Positions 46,865-56,669 of a stretch of 62,720 nt of DNA are shown piece after piece. This stretch comes from Rhodospirillales bacterium (GTDB lineage Bacteria > Pseudomonadota > Alphaproteobacteria > Kiloniellales > JACOMY01). The position numbers and the translations under genes were made by a program. Each line of letters begins with the position of its first letter. The stretch's first letter is position 1. The notes under the pieces are model-generated. The model searched no databases and was not told the origin of the DNA. It saw nothing but the letters and a program-made list of their open reading frames with translations. Location: the NCBI GenBank assembly GCA_014324045.1, contig JACOMY010000019.1, positions 1 to 62,720 of the forward strand. Direction: 5' to 3'.

Positions 46865-49597
46865 ATGAGCGATGGCAAGAATGCCAGCGGCGGTCTCAGT
46901 CAGGCAGAACTCGACGAACTCGTCGCCTCCTCCGATAGCGGCGGGCGGACTCCTGCGGGCCTAGCTGGAAAAAGCCTCCTGGGCGCCGCCCTGCTCTGGT
47001 CGCTGTTTCAACTATGGTTCGCCTCGCCCCTTCCCTTCATGGTGGGTTTCGGCGTCTTCAACGATACCGAGGCGCGCTCAATTCACCTGGCCTTCGCCAT
47101 CTTCCTAACCTTCGCGGCCTATCCTGCTAGCCGTACGCCGGCGCAGCTGGTCCTGGGCATCGGCGTGCCGGTCATCCTCTGCGCGCTCTTCATGGCGGGC
47201 GCCAAGGCAGACGTTCCGATCTGGTACATCCCGGTCATCGCGCTGGCAATCTTGGCAGCCGTCCTGCTGGGCTCGCCACGCGACCGCATTCCCCCATGGG
47301 AGTGGACACTGGCGATCGCCGCCGCCGCCGCCGCGCTCTATATCTTCGTTTTTTACCGCGCGATCTCGGACCGGGTCGGCGCGCCGATCCTGCAGGACCT
47401 CGTGGTCGGCATTGTCGGGCTCATGCTGTTGCTGGAGGCCACCCGGCGCTCGCTAGGGCCTGCGCTGACGATCGTCGCGACCCTCTTCCTGGTCTACACC
47501 TTCCTCGGCCCCTACATGCCGAGCATCATTGCCCACAAGGGCAATTCCCTCTCGGAGGTGATCAATCACCAGTGGGTGACGACAGAGGGCGTCTTCGGCA
47601 TCGCGCTTGGGGTCTCCACATCCTTCGTCTTCCTCTTCGTGCTGTTCGGCGCGCTCTTGGACAAGGCGGGGGCCGGCAACTACTTCATCCAGGTCGCTTT
47701 CTCGCTGATGGGCCATCTATCGGGCGGGCCGGCCAAGGCTGCCGTTGTCTCCTCGGCCATGACCGGGCTGATCTCCGGCTCCTCCATCGCCAATGTGGTC
47801 ACCACCGGCACCTTCACCATCCCGCTGATGAAACGGGTCGGCTTCTCCACCGAGAAGGCCGGCGCGGTCGAGGTAGCCTCCTCCGTCAACGGCCAGATCA
47901 TGCCGCCGGTGATGGGAGCGGCTGCCTTCCTGATGGTCGAATATGTCGGCATTCCCTATTTCGACGTCGTCACCCACGCCATCGTGCCGGCGGCGATCTC
48001 CTACATCGCCCTAGTCTACATCGTGCATCTGGAGGCCATGAAGGCTGGCCTGAAGGGACTGCCGCGGGCCTACACACCTAAGCCCATCGTACGGCAGCTG
48101 CTCGGCTTCTCCTTCATCGTTTTCGGGTTCTGTGCGCTTAGCCTTGCAGTTTACTATGGCATGGGCTGGATACGGCCGGCCTTCGGCGATTCTGCCGGCT
48201 ACATCGTCTTCGCATTACTGATCTTGGCCTATGCGGTCCTGCTCTACATCGCTTCGCGCGAACAACCGCTGAAGATGGAGGATCCCGACCGGCCGATCAC
48301 CAGCCTGCCGAAGCCAGGCCCGACCCTGCGCAGCGGCCTGCATTACATCCTGCCGGTCGTGGTCCTGGTCTGGGCGCTGATGGTGGACCGCCTCTCGCCA
48401 GGTCTTTCAGCCTTCTGGGCGGCAGCCTTCATGATCTTCGTCCTGGTCACCCAGCGCCCACTGATGACACTGATGCGCGGCGAGGGCGCCGTGGCCCAGG
48501 CGATCCGCCAAGGCTTCCGCGACCTGATCGACGGCCTGATTTCCGGCGCCCGCAACATGATTGGCATCGGCATCGCCACCGCGACCGCAGGCATTATCGT
48601 CGGCGCCGTCAGCCAGACCGGCGTCGGCTCGGCATTGGCCAACGTGGTCGAGGTGCTGTCGGGCGGTAACATCCTGGCGATCCTCTTCCTCACCGCCATC
48701 CTTTCGCTGATCCTAGGCATGGGGTTGCCGACGACGGCGAACTACATCGTGGTATCGGCCCTTCTGGCCCCGGTAATCGTGACCTTGGGCCAGCAGAACG
48801 GCCTGATCGTGCCGCTGATTGCCGTCCACCTCTTCGTCTTCTACTTCGGTATCATGGCCGACGTGACGCCGCCGGTGGGCCTCGCCTCCTTCGCCGCCGC
48901 TGCGGTCTCCGGCGGCGATCCGATCAAGACCGGGGTTGTGGCCTTCTTCTACAGCCTGCGCACGGCTGCCTTGCCCTTCCTGTTCATCTTCAACACCGAG
49001 CTATTGCTGATCGATGTGGATCCAATACAAGGGATCTTCGTCTTCATCGTCGCAACGGTCGCCATGTTGCTGTTCGCGGCTGCCACGCAAGGCTTCTTCC
49101 TGGCCCGCAGCCGCATCTACGAGTCCGCCTTGCTGCTGCTGGTGGCCTTCAGCCTTTTCCGGCCGGGCTTTTGGATGGACATGGTCGCGGCCCCTTACGA
49201 GGACCGCCCGCCCAGGGAACTGACGGAGGCCGCAGCCGATACGCCGGCCGGCGAGAATCTGCGGCTCACCGTGGCCGGCCTCAACGACGTCGGTGACCCG
49301 ATCACCTTCGTCGCCCTGCTGCCGATCGGCGATGAAGCGAGCGGGGCGGAGCGGCTGGAAGCCGCCGGCCTGACCCTGATCGACGGCAGCGACGGCAAGG
49401 TGACGATCGACGACGTCGGCTTCGATAGCCCTGCTGCCAAGGCAGGCCTGGACTGGGATCAGGAAATCCTGACGGTGCAGCAGCCGGCCGAGCAACCGGC
49501 CAAGTATCTTATCTTCATTCCGGCCATCGCGGTCCTGGCCATGGTGGCGGCGGTGCAGCGCCGCCGGGCGCCCAGGGACGAAGCCGTGGCTGCTTAG
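46865..49597 (+). CDS. TRAP transporter fused permease (DctQM, 4TM-12TM)
   Basis: 910 aa, about 18 hydrophobic segments. The N-terminal 200 residues are the DctQ-like small subunit; from about 210 on is the large DctM subunit with GPYMPSIIAHKGNSLSEVIN, FVFLFVLFGALLDKAGAGNY FIQ, 'GGPAKAAVVSSAMTGLISGSSIANVVTTG', and late in the protein 'LGMGLPTTANYIVVSALLAP' and FYFGIMADVTPPVGLASFAA, all family signatures. The C-terminal 100 residues form a soluble PDZ-like tail (VDDVGFDSPAAKAGLDWDQE at its core), then a final helix, as in other TAXI fusions. Uses an ion gradient, probably Na+. Confidence 0.93.
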   Translation: MSDGKNASGGLSQAELDELVASSDSGGRTPAGLAGKSLLGAALLWSLFQLWFASPLPFMVGFGVFNDTEARSIHLAFAIFLTFAAYPASRTPAQLVLGIGVPVILCALFMAGAKADVPIWYIPVIALAILAAVLLGSPRDRIPPWEWTLAIAAAAAALYIFVFYRAISDRVGAPILQDLVVGIVGLMLLLEATRRSLGPALTIVATLFLVYTFLGPYMPSIIAHKGNSLSEVINHQWVTTEGVFGIALGVSTSFVFLFVLFGALLDKAGAGNYFIQVAFSLMGHLSGGPAKAAVVSSAMTGLISGSSIANVVTTGTFTIPLMKRVGFSTEKAGAVEVASSVNGQIMPPVMGAAAFLMVEYVGIPYFDVVTHAIVPAAISYIALVYIVHLEAMKAGLKGLPRAYTPKPIVRQLLGFSFIVFGFCALSLAVYYGMGWIRPAFGDSAGYIVFALLILAYAVLLYIASREQPLKMEDPDRPITSLPKPGPTLRSGLHYILPVVVLVWALMVDRLSPGLSAFWAAAFMIFVLVTQRPLMTLMRGEGAVAQAIRQGFRDLIDGLISGARNMIGIGIATATAGIIVGAVSQTGVGSALANVVEVLSGGNILAILFLTAILSLILGMGLPTTANYIVVSALLAPVIVTLGQQNGLIVPLIAVHLFVFYFGIMADVTPPVGLASFAAAAVSGGDPIKTGVVAFFYSLRTAALPFLFIFNTELLLIDVDPIQGIFVFIVATVAMLLFAAATQGFFLARSRIYESALLLLVAFSLFRPGFWMDMVAAPYEDRPPRELTEAAADTPAGENLRLTVAGLNDVGDPITFVALLPIGDEASGAERLEAAGLTLIDGSDGKVTIDDVGFDSPAAKAGLDWDQEILTVQQPAEQPAKYLIFIPAIAVLAMVAAVQRRRAPRDEAVAA

Positions 49598-49609
49598 AGG
49601 GAGACGCCG

Positions 49610-49806
49610 CCCGCAAGCACCAAGCTCGCCCTCGCCGCAGAGGTCATTCGCGCCGCCGAAGCACAAGGTGTGAACCCGACAGGGGGGTGGACCTGATCGT
49701 CATGGCCTCGCATCCTCCCGAAGAGGTAGGGGGTTTCCGCATCGGCTCCAACGCCGACCGAGTGCTCCGCCACCTGCCGATCCCGGTTCTCGCTGTGCGC
49801 GGCTGA
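49610..49806 (+). pseudogene. C-terminal remnant of a universal stress protein (UspA)
   Basis: Two pieces in different frames. First KLALAAEVIRAAEAQGV near 49622-49672; then VDLIVMASHPPEEVGGFRIG SNADRVLRHLPIPVLAVRG from 49687 to a TGA at 49804-49806. The second is the end of a Usp domain, whose G-S-x-A-x-x-V-(x)n-P-V-L-x-V-R is the ATP-binding tail. UspA genes commonly follow TAXI-TRAP permease genes, so this was the third gene of the operon. The N-terminal half is gone. Confidence 0.8.
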
Positions 49807-50031
49807 CGCCCGCACCGGCCACAATAGCAAGCGGTTGCTTTGCAGGCGGGGGCTTCCTTCAGCATCCGCGTCTGACAGCTTTTCGTCTGACACCCTTTCA
49901 CATCCGACAAACCGAAAGCTCCCGCGGCATTCCGGAAAAAAGACATCAAGAAGGGTAAATCTTGCACGATAAAGCCGGCTTGCTACGGTCCGTTGCTACG
50001 GTTTGGCCGCAGCACGGTGGGAGGATAATGC

Positions 50032-50865
50032 ATGCTTGTTATGAGACGGCTTTTCTGGTCCTTGGCGGCCTTGGCGCTGCTGACCAGCGCGGGCCGGGCC
50101 GAGGAGCCCTTCATCGTCGTCCAGTCCACCACCTCGATCCAGAACTCTGGCCTCTACGATCATCTGCTGCCGGTCTTCAAGGATGCCAGCGGGATCGAGG
50201 TGCGCGTGGTGGCCGTGGGAACCGGGCAGGCCATCAAGAATGCCGGTAACTGCGACGGCGACGTGCTCCTGGTCCACGCCAAGCCGGCCGAGCAGGCTTT
50301 CGTCGCCGAGGGCAAGGGCCTGTCGCGGCACGATCTCATGTACAATGACTTCGTGATCGTGGGCCCCGGCGGCGACCCTGCCAGCTTGCGCGGCCTGACC
50401 GATGCCGTGGCGGCCCTCACCGGGATCGCCGAGAACGCAGTCCCCTTCGCCTCGCGCGGCGACGATTCCGGAACCCACAAGAAAGAGCGCCGCCTCTGGA
50501 ACGACAGCGGCATCGATCCCTCGGGCGCGTCGGGCCAGTGGTACCGAGAGACGGGTTCGGGCATGGGTGCCACCTTGAATGTGGCCTCCGGCATGGACGC
50601 CTATGCCTTGACCGACCGTGCCAGCTGGATCGCCTTCGCCAACAAGGGCAATCTGGAGATCCTGGTCGAGGGCGACCCCCGCCTCTTAAATCAGTATGGC
50701 GTGATCCTCGTGAACCCTGCTCACTGCCGGGATGTGAAGGCCGAGGAGGGTCAGGCCTTCATCGACTGGCTGCTGTCGCCGGCCGGCCAGGCGGCCATCG
50801 CTGAGTATCGGGTCCAGGGCCAGCAGCTCTTCACTCCGAATGCCGGGGACGAAGGCATCCCCTGA
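50032..50865 (+). CDS. tupA: tungstate ABC transporter substrate-binding protein
   Basis: 277 aa. Start ATG 50032 behind GGGAGGATAATGC; the next ATG, 50041, is possible. Sec signal MLVMRRLFWSLAALALLTSA GRA. The mature start FIVVQSTTSIQNSGLYDHLL is the TupA anion motif (S-T-T-S-x-x-x-S-G-L), with GDVLLVHAKPAEQAFV and SRGDDSGTHKKERRLW as the other oxyanion loops. Binds tungstate in the periplasm for molybdopterin-type enzymes. The permease and ATPase genes are on the opposite strand, converging on this gene. The Fe-S/DUF3305/3306 cluster at 4.7-8.1 kb may be served by it. Confidence 0.92.
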   Translation: MLVMRRLFWSLAALALLTSAGRAEEPFIVVQSTTSIQNSGLYDHLLPVFKDASGIEVRVVAVGTGQAIKNAGNCDGDVLLVHAKPAEQAFVAEGKGLSRHDLMYNDFVIVGPGGDPASLRGLTDAVAALTGIAENAVPFASRGDDSGTHKKERRLWNDSGIDPSGASGQWYRETGSGMGATLNVASGMDAYALTDRASWIAFANKGNLEILVEGDPRLLNQYGVILVNPAHCRDVKAEEGQAFIDWLLSPAGQAAIAEYRVQGQQLFTPNAGDEGIP

Positions 50866-51159
50866 CTGCAGCCGGAAGATCTCTATCCGCGCGTCATGCG
50901 GATGGGTCCGGCCAAAGGATCAAGCCGAAGACGGCATCGCCTATGCCCCTGGCGAACCTTGCCAGCTTCTTGACGGTCGGAAAGGCGGGGCCTGCACGGG
51001 GTCGGGGTCTCCTCAGTCCACGAAGGACAATCTAGTCGGTCAAACGTGCCGACCGGCAGGCATCGCCTAGATGCGTCGTGCGAACTGCTCCCGCCCTAAC
51101 AGGATCGGGGCGGCCGCCCTGCCTCCAATGGGCCAAAGGCATGCGCCCGAAGTCTTGGG

Positions 51160-51930
51160 CTACAAGAGGATCTCCCCGGCGAGATAGGCGCGGGCCTCGC
51201 GGCTGGCGGGAGCCTCGAAGAAGGCCTCGGCCCTGCTGTGCTCGATCAGCCGGCCGCGGTGCAGGAACAGGATCTCGTCGGCCAAGCGGCGGGCCTGTCC
51301 GGCGTCGTGGCTGACCAACACCAAGCGGGTTCCGCCGCGCCGCGCCGCGCCGATCATCTCTTCGATCGCCAGGGTGGAGGCCGGATCGAGGCTGGCCGTC
51401 GGCTCGTCCAGAAACAAGACCTCCGGGGTCAGCGCCAGGGCGCGGGCTAAGGCAAGGCGCTGCTGCTCGCCGCCGGACAGCAGGCGCGCGGGCCGATCCG
51501 CCAAATGGCCGAGACGCGCCCGTACCAGGACACTGCGAGCCTCGCTGCGCGCCTGCTTACGGGAAAGGCCGGCATGCGAAAGGACGTAAGCCACGTTGGC
51601 CAGCGCCGAGCGGCGCAGCAACACCGGATTCTGGAAGACGAAGCCCAGGCGGTTGCGCAGGTCGCGCCGCGGCGGTACCTCCCCCCACAGGACTGCGCCT
51701 CGGCCCGGCGTCACCAGGCCGGCCAACACGCGGAGCAGCAGGCTCTTGCCGGCACCGTTTGGCCCCATGACGGCCGTCAGCCCCTGACCTGACAGCTGGA
51801 TCTCCTCTAGGTCCAGCAGCGCCCGGCCGTCGTGCATGACCTTCAGACCGCGCCCGCTGAGCGGCAAAATCGCCCGTCCCCCCGCAGGGAGATCGGCCTG
51901 CAGCGGACGCGCGCAGGTTCCGTCAGGCAT
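51160..51930 (-). CDS. tupC: tungstate ABC transporter ATP-binding protein
   Basis: 256 aa from ATG 51930, which overlaps the tupB stop by 8 bases. Walker A MGPNGAGKSLLLRVL, Q-loop 'LGFVFQNPVLLRRSALANV', signature LLSGGEQQRLALARALAL, Walker B EVLFLDEPTASLDPAST and H-loop VLVSHDAGQA. No regulatory TOBE tail. Drives import through TupB; family context (TupA-like receptor nearby) makes tungstate more likely than molybdate. Confidence 0.9.
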   Translation of the reverse strand: MPDGTCARPLQADLPAGGRAILPLSGRGLKVMHDGRALLDLEEIQLSGQGLTAVMGPNGAGKSLLLRVLAGLVTPGRGAVLWGEVPPRRDLRNRLGFVFQNPVLLRRSALANVAYVLSHAGLSRKQARSEARSVLVRARLGHLADRPARLLSGGEQQRLALARALALTPEVLFLDEPTASLDPASTLAIEEMIGAARRGGTRLVLVSHDAGQARRLADEILFLHRGRLIEHSRAEAFFEAPASREARAYLAGEILL

Positions 51931-52630
51931 AGCTGAGACGGTCTGCCGTATTGCGCAGCGCCAGGACCAGGGCATTCACCGCCATGGCGATCAGGATCAG
52001 CACCACCCCCAGGCCCAGGGCCAGCGCCAGGTTTCCCTTGGAGGTCTCCAACGCGATCGCCGTGGTCATCACGCGCGTCACGTGATCGATGTTGCCGCCG
52101 ACGATCAGCACGGCGCCCACCTCGGCAGAGGCCCGTCCGAAGCCGGCCAAGAGCGCCGTCAGCAAGCTGTAGCGCCCGTCCCACAGCAGCGTGGCGACGC
52201 GGCCGAGGGGGCCGATGCCGAACGCACGCAGCTGCTCGTCGTATTCGCGATGCAGATCCTCGACGGTCTGGCGGGTCAGGGCCGCAACGATCGGCATCAC
52301 CAACAGGCACTGGGCGACGATCATCGCAGCCGGCGTATAGAGCAGTTGCAGCAGGCCCAGCGGCCCCGCGCGCGAGAGCAGCAGATAGACCATGAGGCCG
52401 ACGACGACCGGCGGTAGCCCCATGAAGGCATTCAGCACCACCAGCACCGCGCCGCGTCCAGGGAAGCGGAGCACTGCAAGCAAGGCGCCCAAAGGCATGC
52501 CGACGATTGCGGCGATCGCAACCGCGATCAGACTGACCTCCAGCGACAACCCGACGATCTCCATCAAATCGGGATCGAAGGACAGCAGCAGTTCGAAAGC
52601 GTGCAGGAAGGCTGCACCGAAATCCTGCAT
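51923..52630 (-). CDS. tupB: tungstate ABC transporter permease
   Basis: 235 aa, about six membrane helices. The BPD-permease EAA-type loop is 'LRAFGIGPLGRVATLLWDGRYSLLTALLAGFGRASAEVGAVLIVGG'. 'FMGLPPVVVGLMVYLLLSRAGPLG' is characteristic of Tup/Wtp permeases. It precedes tupC with overlap. Promoter expected at about 52640-52700. Confidence 0.9.
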   Translation of the reverse strand: MQDFGAAFLHAFELLLSFDPDLMEIVGLSLEVSLIAVAIAAIVGMPLGALLAVLRFPGRGAVLVVLNAFMGLPPVVVGLMVYLLLSRAGPLGLLQLLYTPAAMIVAQCLLVMPIVAALTRQTVEDLHREYDEQLRAFGIGPLGRVATLLWDGRYSLLTALLAGFGRASAEVGAVLIVGGNIDHVTRVMTTAIALETSKGNLALALGLGVVLILIAMAVNALVLALRNTADRLSYA

Positions 52631-53194
52631 TCAGCACTCCTTTCCGCTCTTTTATGCTGTTTTCCGGCTCCCGTTCCAGGCCAAGCTGTTATGAACCGGC
52701 CCAAAGTACCCGATAAAGACGGTTGGCATCCAACAGAGCAGAATGGACGTCACCTACGGCCGGCGCATCGCTGGCGCGGAGGATCTGATAGCGACCGCTT
52801 GAAGTTGTTAATTAGTGTCTGTGGACGATTGGTAAGAAAGGTCTCAACATCGGTCTCGCCCAAGTTTCTGGAATCTGCCAGTAATACCCAGCATGGCCGG
52901 TCGGCCAGCAGGACAAGTTGGTGAGAATTTGGCCGTTGGCCGTATCGCAAGCCAGCATTACATGGTCGCGATGCTTTGGCGGCCTAGTTTATAAACTCGG
53001 TTGCGGAGGCCCGAACCACCGGAACCTACCGATCGAGATTCCTTCTTTATTCTTCGAACATATTCTTCAGCCATTCGATACGGCCACATGAGTAGCCGAA
53101 TGGAGCAGTAGATTTGTTCGCCCGCTACCTTTCTCGGCCGCGGGCCTGTCGCCTAGAAACCAGGCTCTCGCCAGAGTCAGTCTCGAAGAGACGT
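52631..53194. other. 564-base border between tupBC and the defence-like operon
   Basis: Holds the tupB promoter region at its left and the 3' untranslated end of the helicase gene at its right. I see no complete gene, tRNA or integrase. Base composition falls visibly from about 52950 onward, marking the start of the accessory island. Confidence 0.4.
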
Positions 53195-55213
53195 TCATCC
53201 GACTCTTTCAATGCGTCGTACGCTGCTAAGCCAGCGATGAAAAGGGCTCCAAGGAACCGAACGGCGCTTTTCTTCAGCAGCAAGCGGGTTGGAAAGTTCC
53301 TTCAGAAATCGGACCGAGTTCGTGAATTTCTCTGCAATGCCAAGCGGTAGTTCCTTGTCCCGCTCGGCCTGGGCCGCCCAATCGCGAATTGTTTCGACCG
53401 AAATCTCGACCCGTCCCACCGGACCGCTGACCCCGATCTCCGATGATGTGAACGACGCACCAGAGGCCGCTTGTGCAAGGAACGCTACGACCAACCGATT
53501 GAATTGCACGCCGCCCCACGTTCTCAACTCCGCGCCGGTCAATTGCCAGACCGTCGGGTCGTGACCTAGTTGCCGGGCAAGCCCCCAAACCACGCTGCGG
53601 CTGACGGTTATCCTCGGGCCGGTTGCCACGATACGCGCCAGCGGACGCGACCGCGACAGGCTGTCAGCCAGAAACGAAGTCCTATCAACATTCTGCACGA
53701 GTCGCCGCATCGATCCACCGATAAAAACTGCATCGCCCCCACTGGGATCGCCAGCGTTGCGTATTGCGGGCTCGCCGGTTTTCGAATCGAGAACTAGGTT
53801 GCCGGACTTGCCGGCAATGACGGAATGGATCCGGCCGGCATCCGCTTCGTCCATCAATCGGTCCGACGGAATCAGTGCACCTCGGACATTGCTAAGGCAA
53901 CCGGTATCGATCATGTCGTTGACGACGGTCTCGTGTTCAGTCGTCCCGGCCTCTTTGGCAAGATCGGAAAATGTCAGCGCACGTTCCTGGCGAGTGGCGC
54001 GCCAGCAAAGACTGACAACCTGTTGAAACCGAACTGATGGCCTGTCGTATTCGAAGGCATCGTCGAGTTCGCCGCGGCGGCCGCAATCGAGAAGCGCGCG
54101 GAACATCCGTTCTTCGTCGTCTGAGCCGTGAAAACCGACAACACGGCAGACACCGCTGCGACGATTGCCGCGGCCAATCCGCTGCAGAAACGCGTTGACG
54201 GTCGCGGGGAGATCAGCCAACACGATTGCGTCGACATCTCCGATATCTATGCCGATCTCCAGCGTCGAGGTCGCCACGCAGATTCCATAGCGGTTTCGAC
54301 GCATTTCCTCTTCAACGCGCTCGCGGTGTGACGGCGCGAGCGGGCCGAAATGCAGGTGCACCGGCCATCGCTTGCCTTCAAGTTCCTGGTGAAGGTAGGC
54401 CGCCATCGAGTGCGCGGCGTTGCGGGAATTGGCGAAAACGAGAACCTTCTCAAGGCCAGCCGCATCGATCCATCGCGCAAATTCCCTAGCACGATCCCGG
54501 CAGGGATTCTGAACCGACCCCCTCGGTAGCCTTATGAGTTGGCCTTCGATCTCTCGCCGCGATCCGTGCACCAGCACCTTCGCTGCCTCGCCCAACCATA
54601 GCCAGCCGACAGTCTCCATGTCGTCCAACGTCGCCGTCATACCGACGATCTGAAAATTGTCGCGTGGCGACCTCGGTGCGTTCGACGCTTGCCGAATCCG
54701 GTCGATCACGTGACGCAGCTGTTGGCCCCGCGGTTGGCCGTGAAGAAGATGGATCTCGTCGATGATAATGGCGCGAACATCGGTGAGTGCATCCGGCCGG
54801 CGTAGTTGCAGTGAATCGAGCGCTTCGGGAGTCGTCAGCAGACAAAAAACGCCGGATGCCGGGCCCAGTTCGTGACGGTCGCCTGTATACCGAGCGACTG
54901 CGCCCGGAAATCTCGTTGCAAGCACGCCTGCCAGCCTTTCATACAGATCGTTGACAAGGGCCTTCGTCGGCGCAACGTACAGGGTTGAAAGCGACTGTCT
55001 CCGGAACGATAGGTGGCGTTGAAACAGGGGCGTTACCGCAGCCTCCGTCTTGCCCGATGCTGTCGGCGATACAAACAAAACGTCATGCCCCCTGACGATT
55101 TCTGGCATTGCCAGTGCCTGTCCCTCATAGGGCCTGCGCCTTTCGGGAAAGAAAATCGGGAACGCATCCGGCATCATGCGGCGGAGAGTTGCCCGGTCCT
55201 CAGTCATCGTCAT
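53195..55213 (-). CDS. Lhr/BrxHI-like SF2 DEAD/DEAH helicase
   Basis: 672 aa from ATG 55213 (an ATG six bases later is also usable); it overlaps the end of the preceding ATPase gene by 14 bases. SF2 motifs in order: I 'FVSPTASGKTEAAV' near 45-55, Ia APTKALVND, II IIIDEIHLLHG, III GMTATLDD, IV VLVFANSRNAAHSM, V ATSTLEIGIDIGDVDAIV, VI FLQRIGRGNRR. The C-terminal 250 residues are a helical/winged extension as in Lhr-type proteins. In type 2 BREX and Shango-like loci a BrxHI helicase of this build accompanies a BrxD ATPase, as here. Probably unwinds or translocates DNA during phage restriction; that role is inferred. Confidence 0.82.
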   Translation of the reverse strand: MTMTEDRATLRRMMPDAFPIFFPERRRPYEGQALAMPEIVRGHDVLFVSPTASGKTEAAVTPLFQRHLSFRRQSLSTLYVAPTKALVNDLYERLAGVLATRFPGAVARYTGDRHELGPASGVFCLLTTPEALDSLQLRRPDALTDVRAIIIDEIHLLHGQPRGQQLRHVIDRIRQASNAPRSPRDNFQIVGMTATLDDMETVGWLWLGEAAKVLVHGSRREIEGQLIRLPRGSVQNPCRDRAREFARWIDAAGLEKVLVFANSRNAAHSMAAYLHQELEGKRWPVHLHFGPLAPSHRERVEEEMRRNRYGICVATSTLEIGIDIGDVDAIVLADLPATVNAFLQRIGRGNRRSGVCRVVGFHGSDDEERMFRALLDCGRRGELDDAFEYDRPSVRFQQVVSLCWRATRQERALTFSDLAKEAGTTEHETVVNDMIDTGCLSNVRGALIPSDRLMDEADAGRIHSVIAGKSGNLVLDSKTGEPAIRNAGDPSGGDAVFIGGSMRRLVQNVDRTSFLADSLSRSRPLARIVATGPRITVSRSVVWGLARQLGHDPTVWQLTGAELRTWGGVQFNRLVVAFLAQAASGASFTSSEIGVSGPVGRVEISVETIRDWAAQAERDKELPLGIAEKFTNSVRFLKELSNPLAAEEKRRSVPWSPFHRWLSSVRRIERVG

Positions 55214-56669
55214 CCCAGGGAAGCGTCTCTCCGGCAACCTGCCGTGCCGCACTATTGACCGTCTCGACGAGCTCGTCGGCGCCAATTTCCCGCTCTTGGT
55301 TCATCAACACTGCAGGGACCAACCCCGCCAGCTTGGTCCAGTTTCGCAAAATCCGTTCATCGATGGGCGTCTGTTCGAAATTGTGCCGCAATGTCCCGAC
55401 GATTCGGGTACGGACCTCCAAATCGGTAAGTATCTGGACCCTGGGTCCCAAATGCTCAGCGCACCTGCCTAGAAACTCTAGTACCCAGTTTTCGTACGCC
55501 GCCGCATCCGGAGGCGCCAGCCGCACGACGTCGCTTTCATCGTGGATCAGGACGCTCATTTCTCCGGCCTTGCGTCGAAGATCATGGGTGTCCGCCCCTT
55601 CCGTCAAACCTACGAACAGCGCGAAATGTGGCCCCTCTCTCCAGAAGGGCGGCAGATCGAAATACTTGTAATCGTCTTCCGGATCCTTGAGATCGCTACG
55701 CGGCAGGTGTGCACATCGCGCCAAAACATCGAAGAAATTGTTTGCGCGAAGGTACCGGTTGACCGAATAGGTGCGAACGTGTTCCGCCTCGTCGATGATA
55801 ATCGCGAGACCCTTGTAGCCTAACGCCTTCAAAATCTCGTGCAGAACGACAAGGTTATACGCATAGACGACACCGGTATTCTTGTTTTGCGGCATGCTCG
55901 GGATCTTGTCCTTGAAGCCTGCGCGCCAGCTCAGTGATCTGATCGTGCCGATCTGCTTCATTTGGCCAGCGAGCCAGTTCACCGCTGAGACGTAATCGGC
56001 ATCGTCCCGCCGGTGCGTTAAATAGAGAATCGCCTTCAACCCCTGACCGAACCAAGGCGAACGCTTCACATAGGGAAGCGTGCTTATCTTTGCCCAGTTG
56101 TTCCGAATCTCCTTGACGAGATCGAAAAAGTCGAAGCTTTGGCTTCCGTCTGCGCGGGCGGGAAAATCGAGCCCGCTCATGAGCGCCTGATATACCGTCG
56201 AAGGCTTAGCAGGATCGGCCGCCTTCGGGTCAAGCTCAAGCGAAGCTGTGACCCAGCCATCGCGGAGCGCCACCGACTTCAAGACGCCAAGGTGATGGGA
56301 CTTACCCGACCCATAATACCCCATGTAGATGCGGCAGACCCCGGTCGTAGGCGCTTCCTTGAGCAAATCCGCTATCTCAGCCGCCATCTTTTTGCCACCG
56401 ATCGTCAGATCGACAAGTCGTTGCGGGTCCCCAGGAACGACACCGGCATTGATCGCCTCGAACACCTTGCGAAAAGCTAGATCTGTGACGGATTGCGCAC
56501 CTAGCGGTGGCGATGCTGTGTCGGCGGAATTCAAACGCGGATGCAGTTCGTCAGCATCGACATCCATCTTTTCGCCAAAGAAATCAACCGTGGCGATATC
56601 GCTGAGGACCGATACTACACGGCCGATCCCGAACTCCAGATGCTCAACTTCAACACCTGCTTCTATCAC
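55200..56669 (-). CDS. BrxD-like (DUF2791-type) P-loop ATPase with N-terminal SH3-like domain
   Basis: 489 aa, GTG start at 56669 overlapping the stop of the preceding ATPase (GTGA). Residues 1-45 (VEVEHLEFGIGRVVSVLSD ... ATVDFFGEK) form a 'V-x-H-x-x-F-G-x-G-x-V' barrel, the module usually at the C-terminus of UvrD/PcrA helicases or in CarD-like proteins. Then an adaptor, Walker A GYYGSGKSHHL (118-127) and Walker B LAIIIDEAEHV (288-298). Further on is the RYLRANNFFDVLARCAHLPR block and VALFVGLTEG-type sensor (FALFVGLTEGADTH). The architecture matches BrxD-type ATPases. Middle partner in the operon. Confidence 0.78.
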   Translation of the reverse strand: MIEAGVEVEHLEFGIGRVVSVLSDIATVDFFGEKMDVDADELHPRLNSADTASPPLGAQSVTDLAFRKVFEAINAGVVPGDPQRLVDLTIGGKKMAAEIADLLKEAPTTGVCRIYMGYYGSGKSHHLGVLKSVALRDGWVTASLELDPKAADPAKPSTVYQALMSGLDFPARADGSQSFDFFDLVKEIRNNWAKISTLPYVKRSPWFGQGLKAILYLTHRRDDADYVSAVNWLAGQMKQIGTIRSLSWRAGFKDKIPSMPQNKNTGVVYAYNLVVLHEILKALGYKGLAIIIDEAEHVRTYSVNRYLRANNFFDVLARCAHLPRSDLKDPEDDYKYFDLPPFWREGPHFALFVGLTEGADTHDLRRKAGEMSVLIHDESDVVRLAPPDAAAYENWVLEFLGRCAEHLGPRVQILTDLEVRTRIVGTLRHNFEQTPIDERILRNWTKLAGLVPAVLMNQEREIGADELVETVNSAARQVAGETLPWDDDD

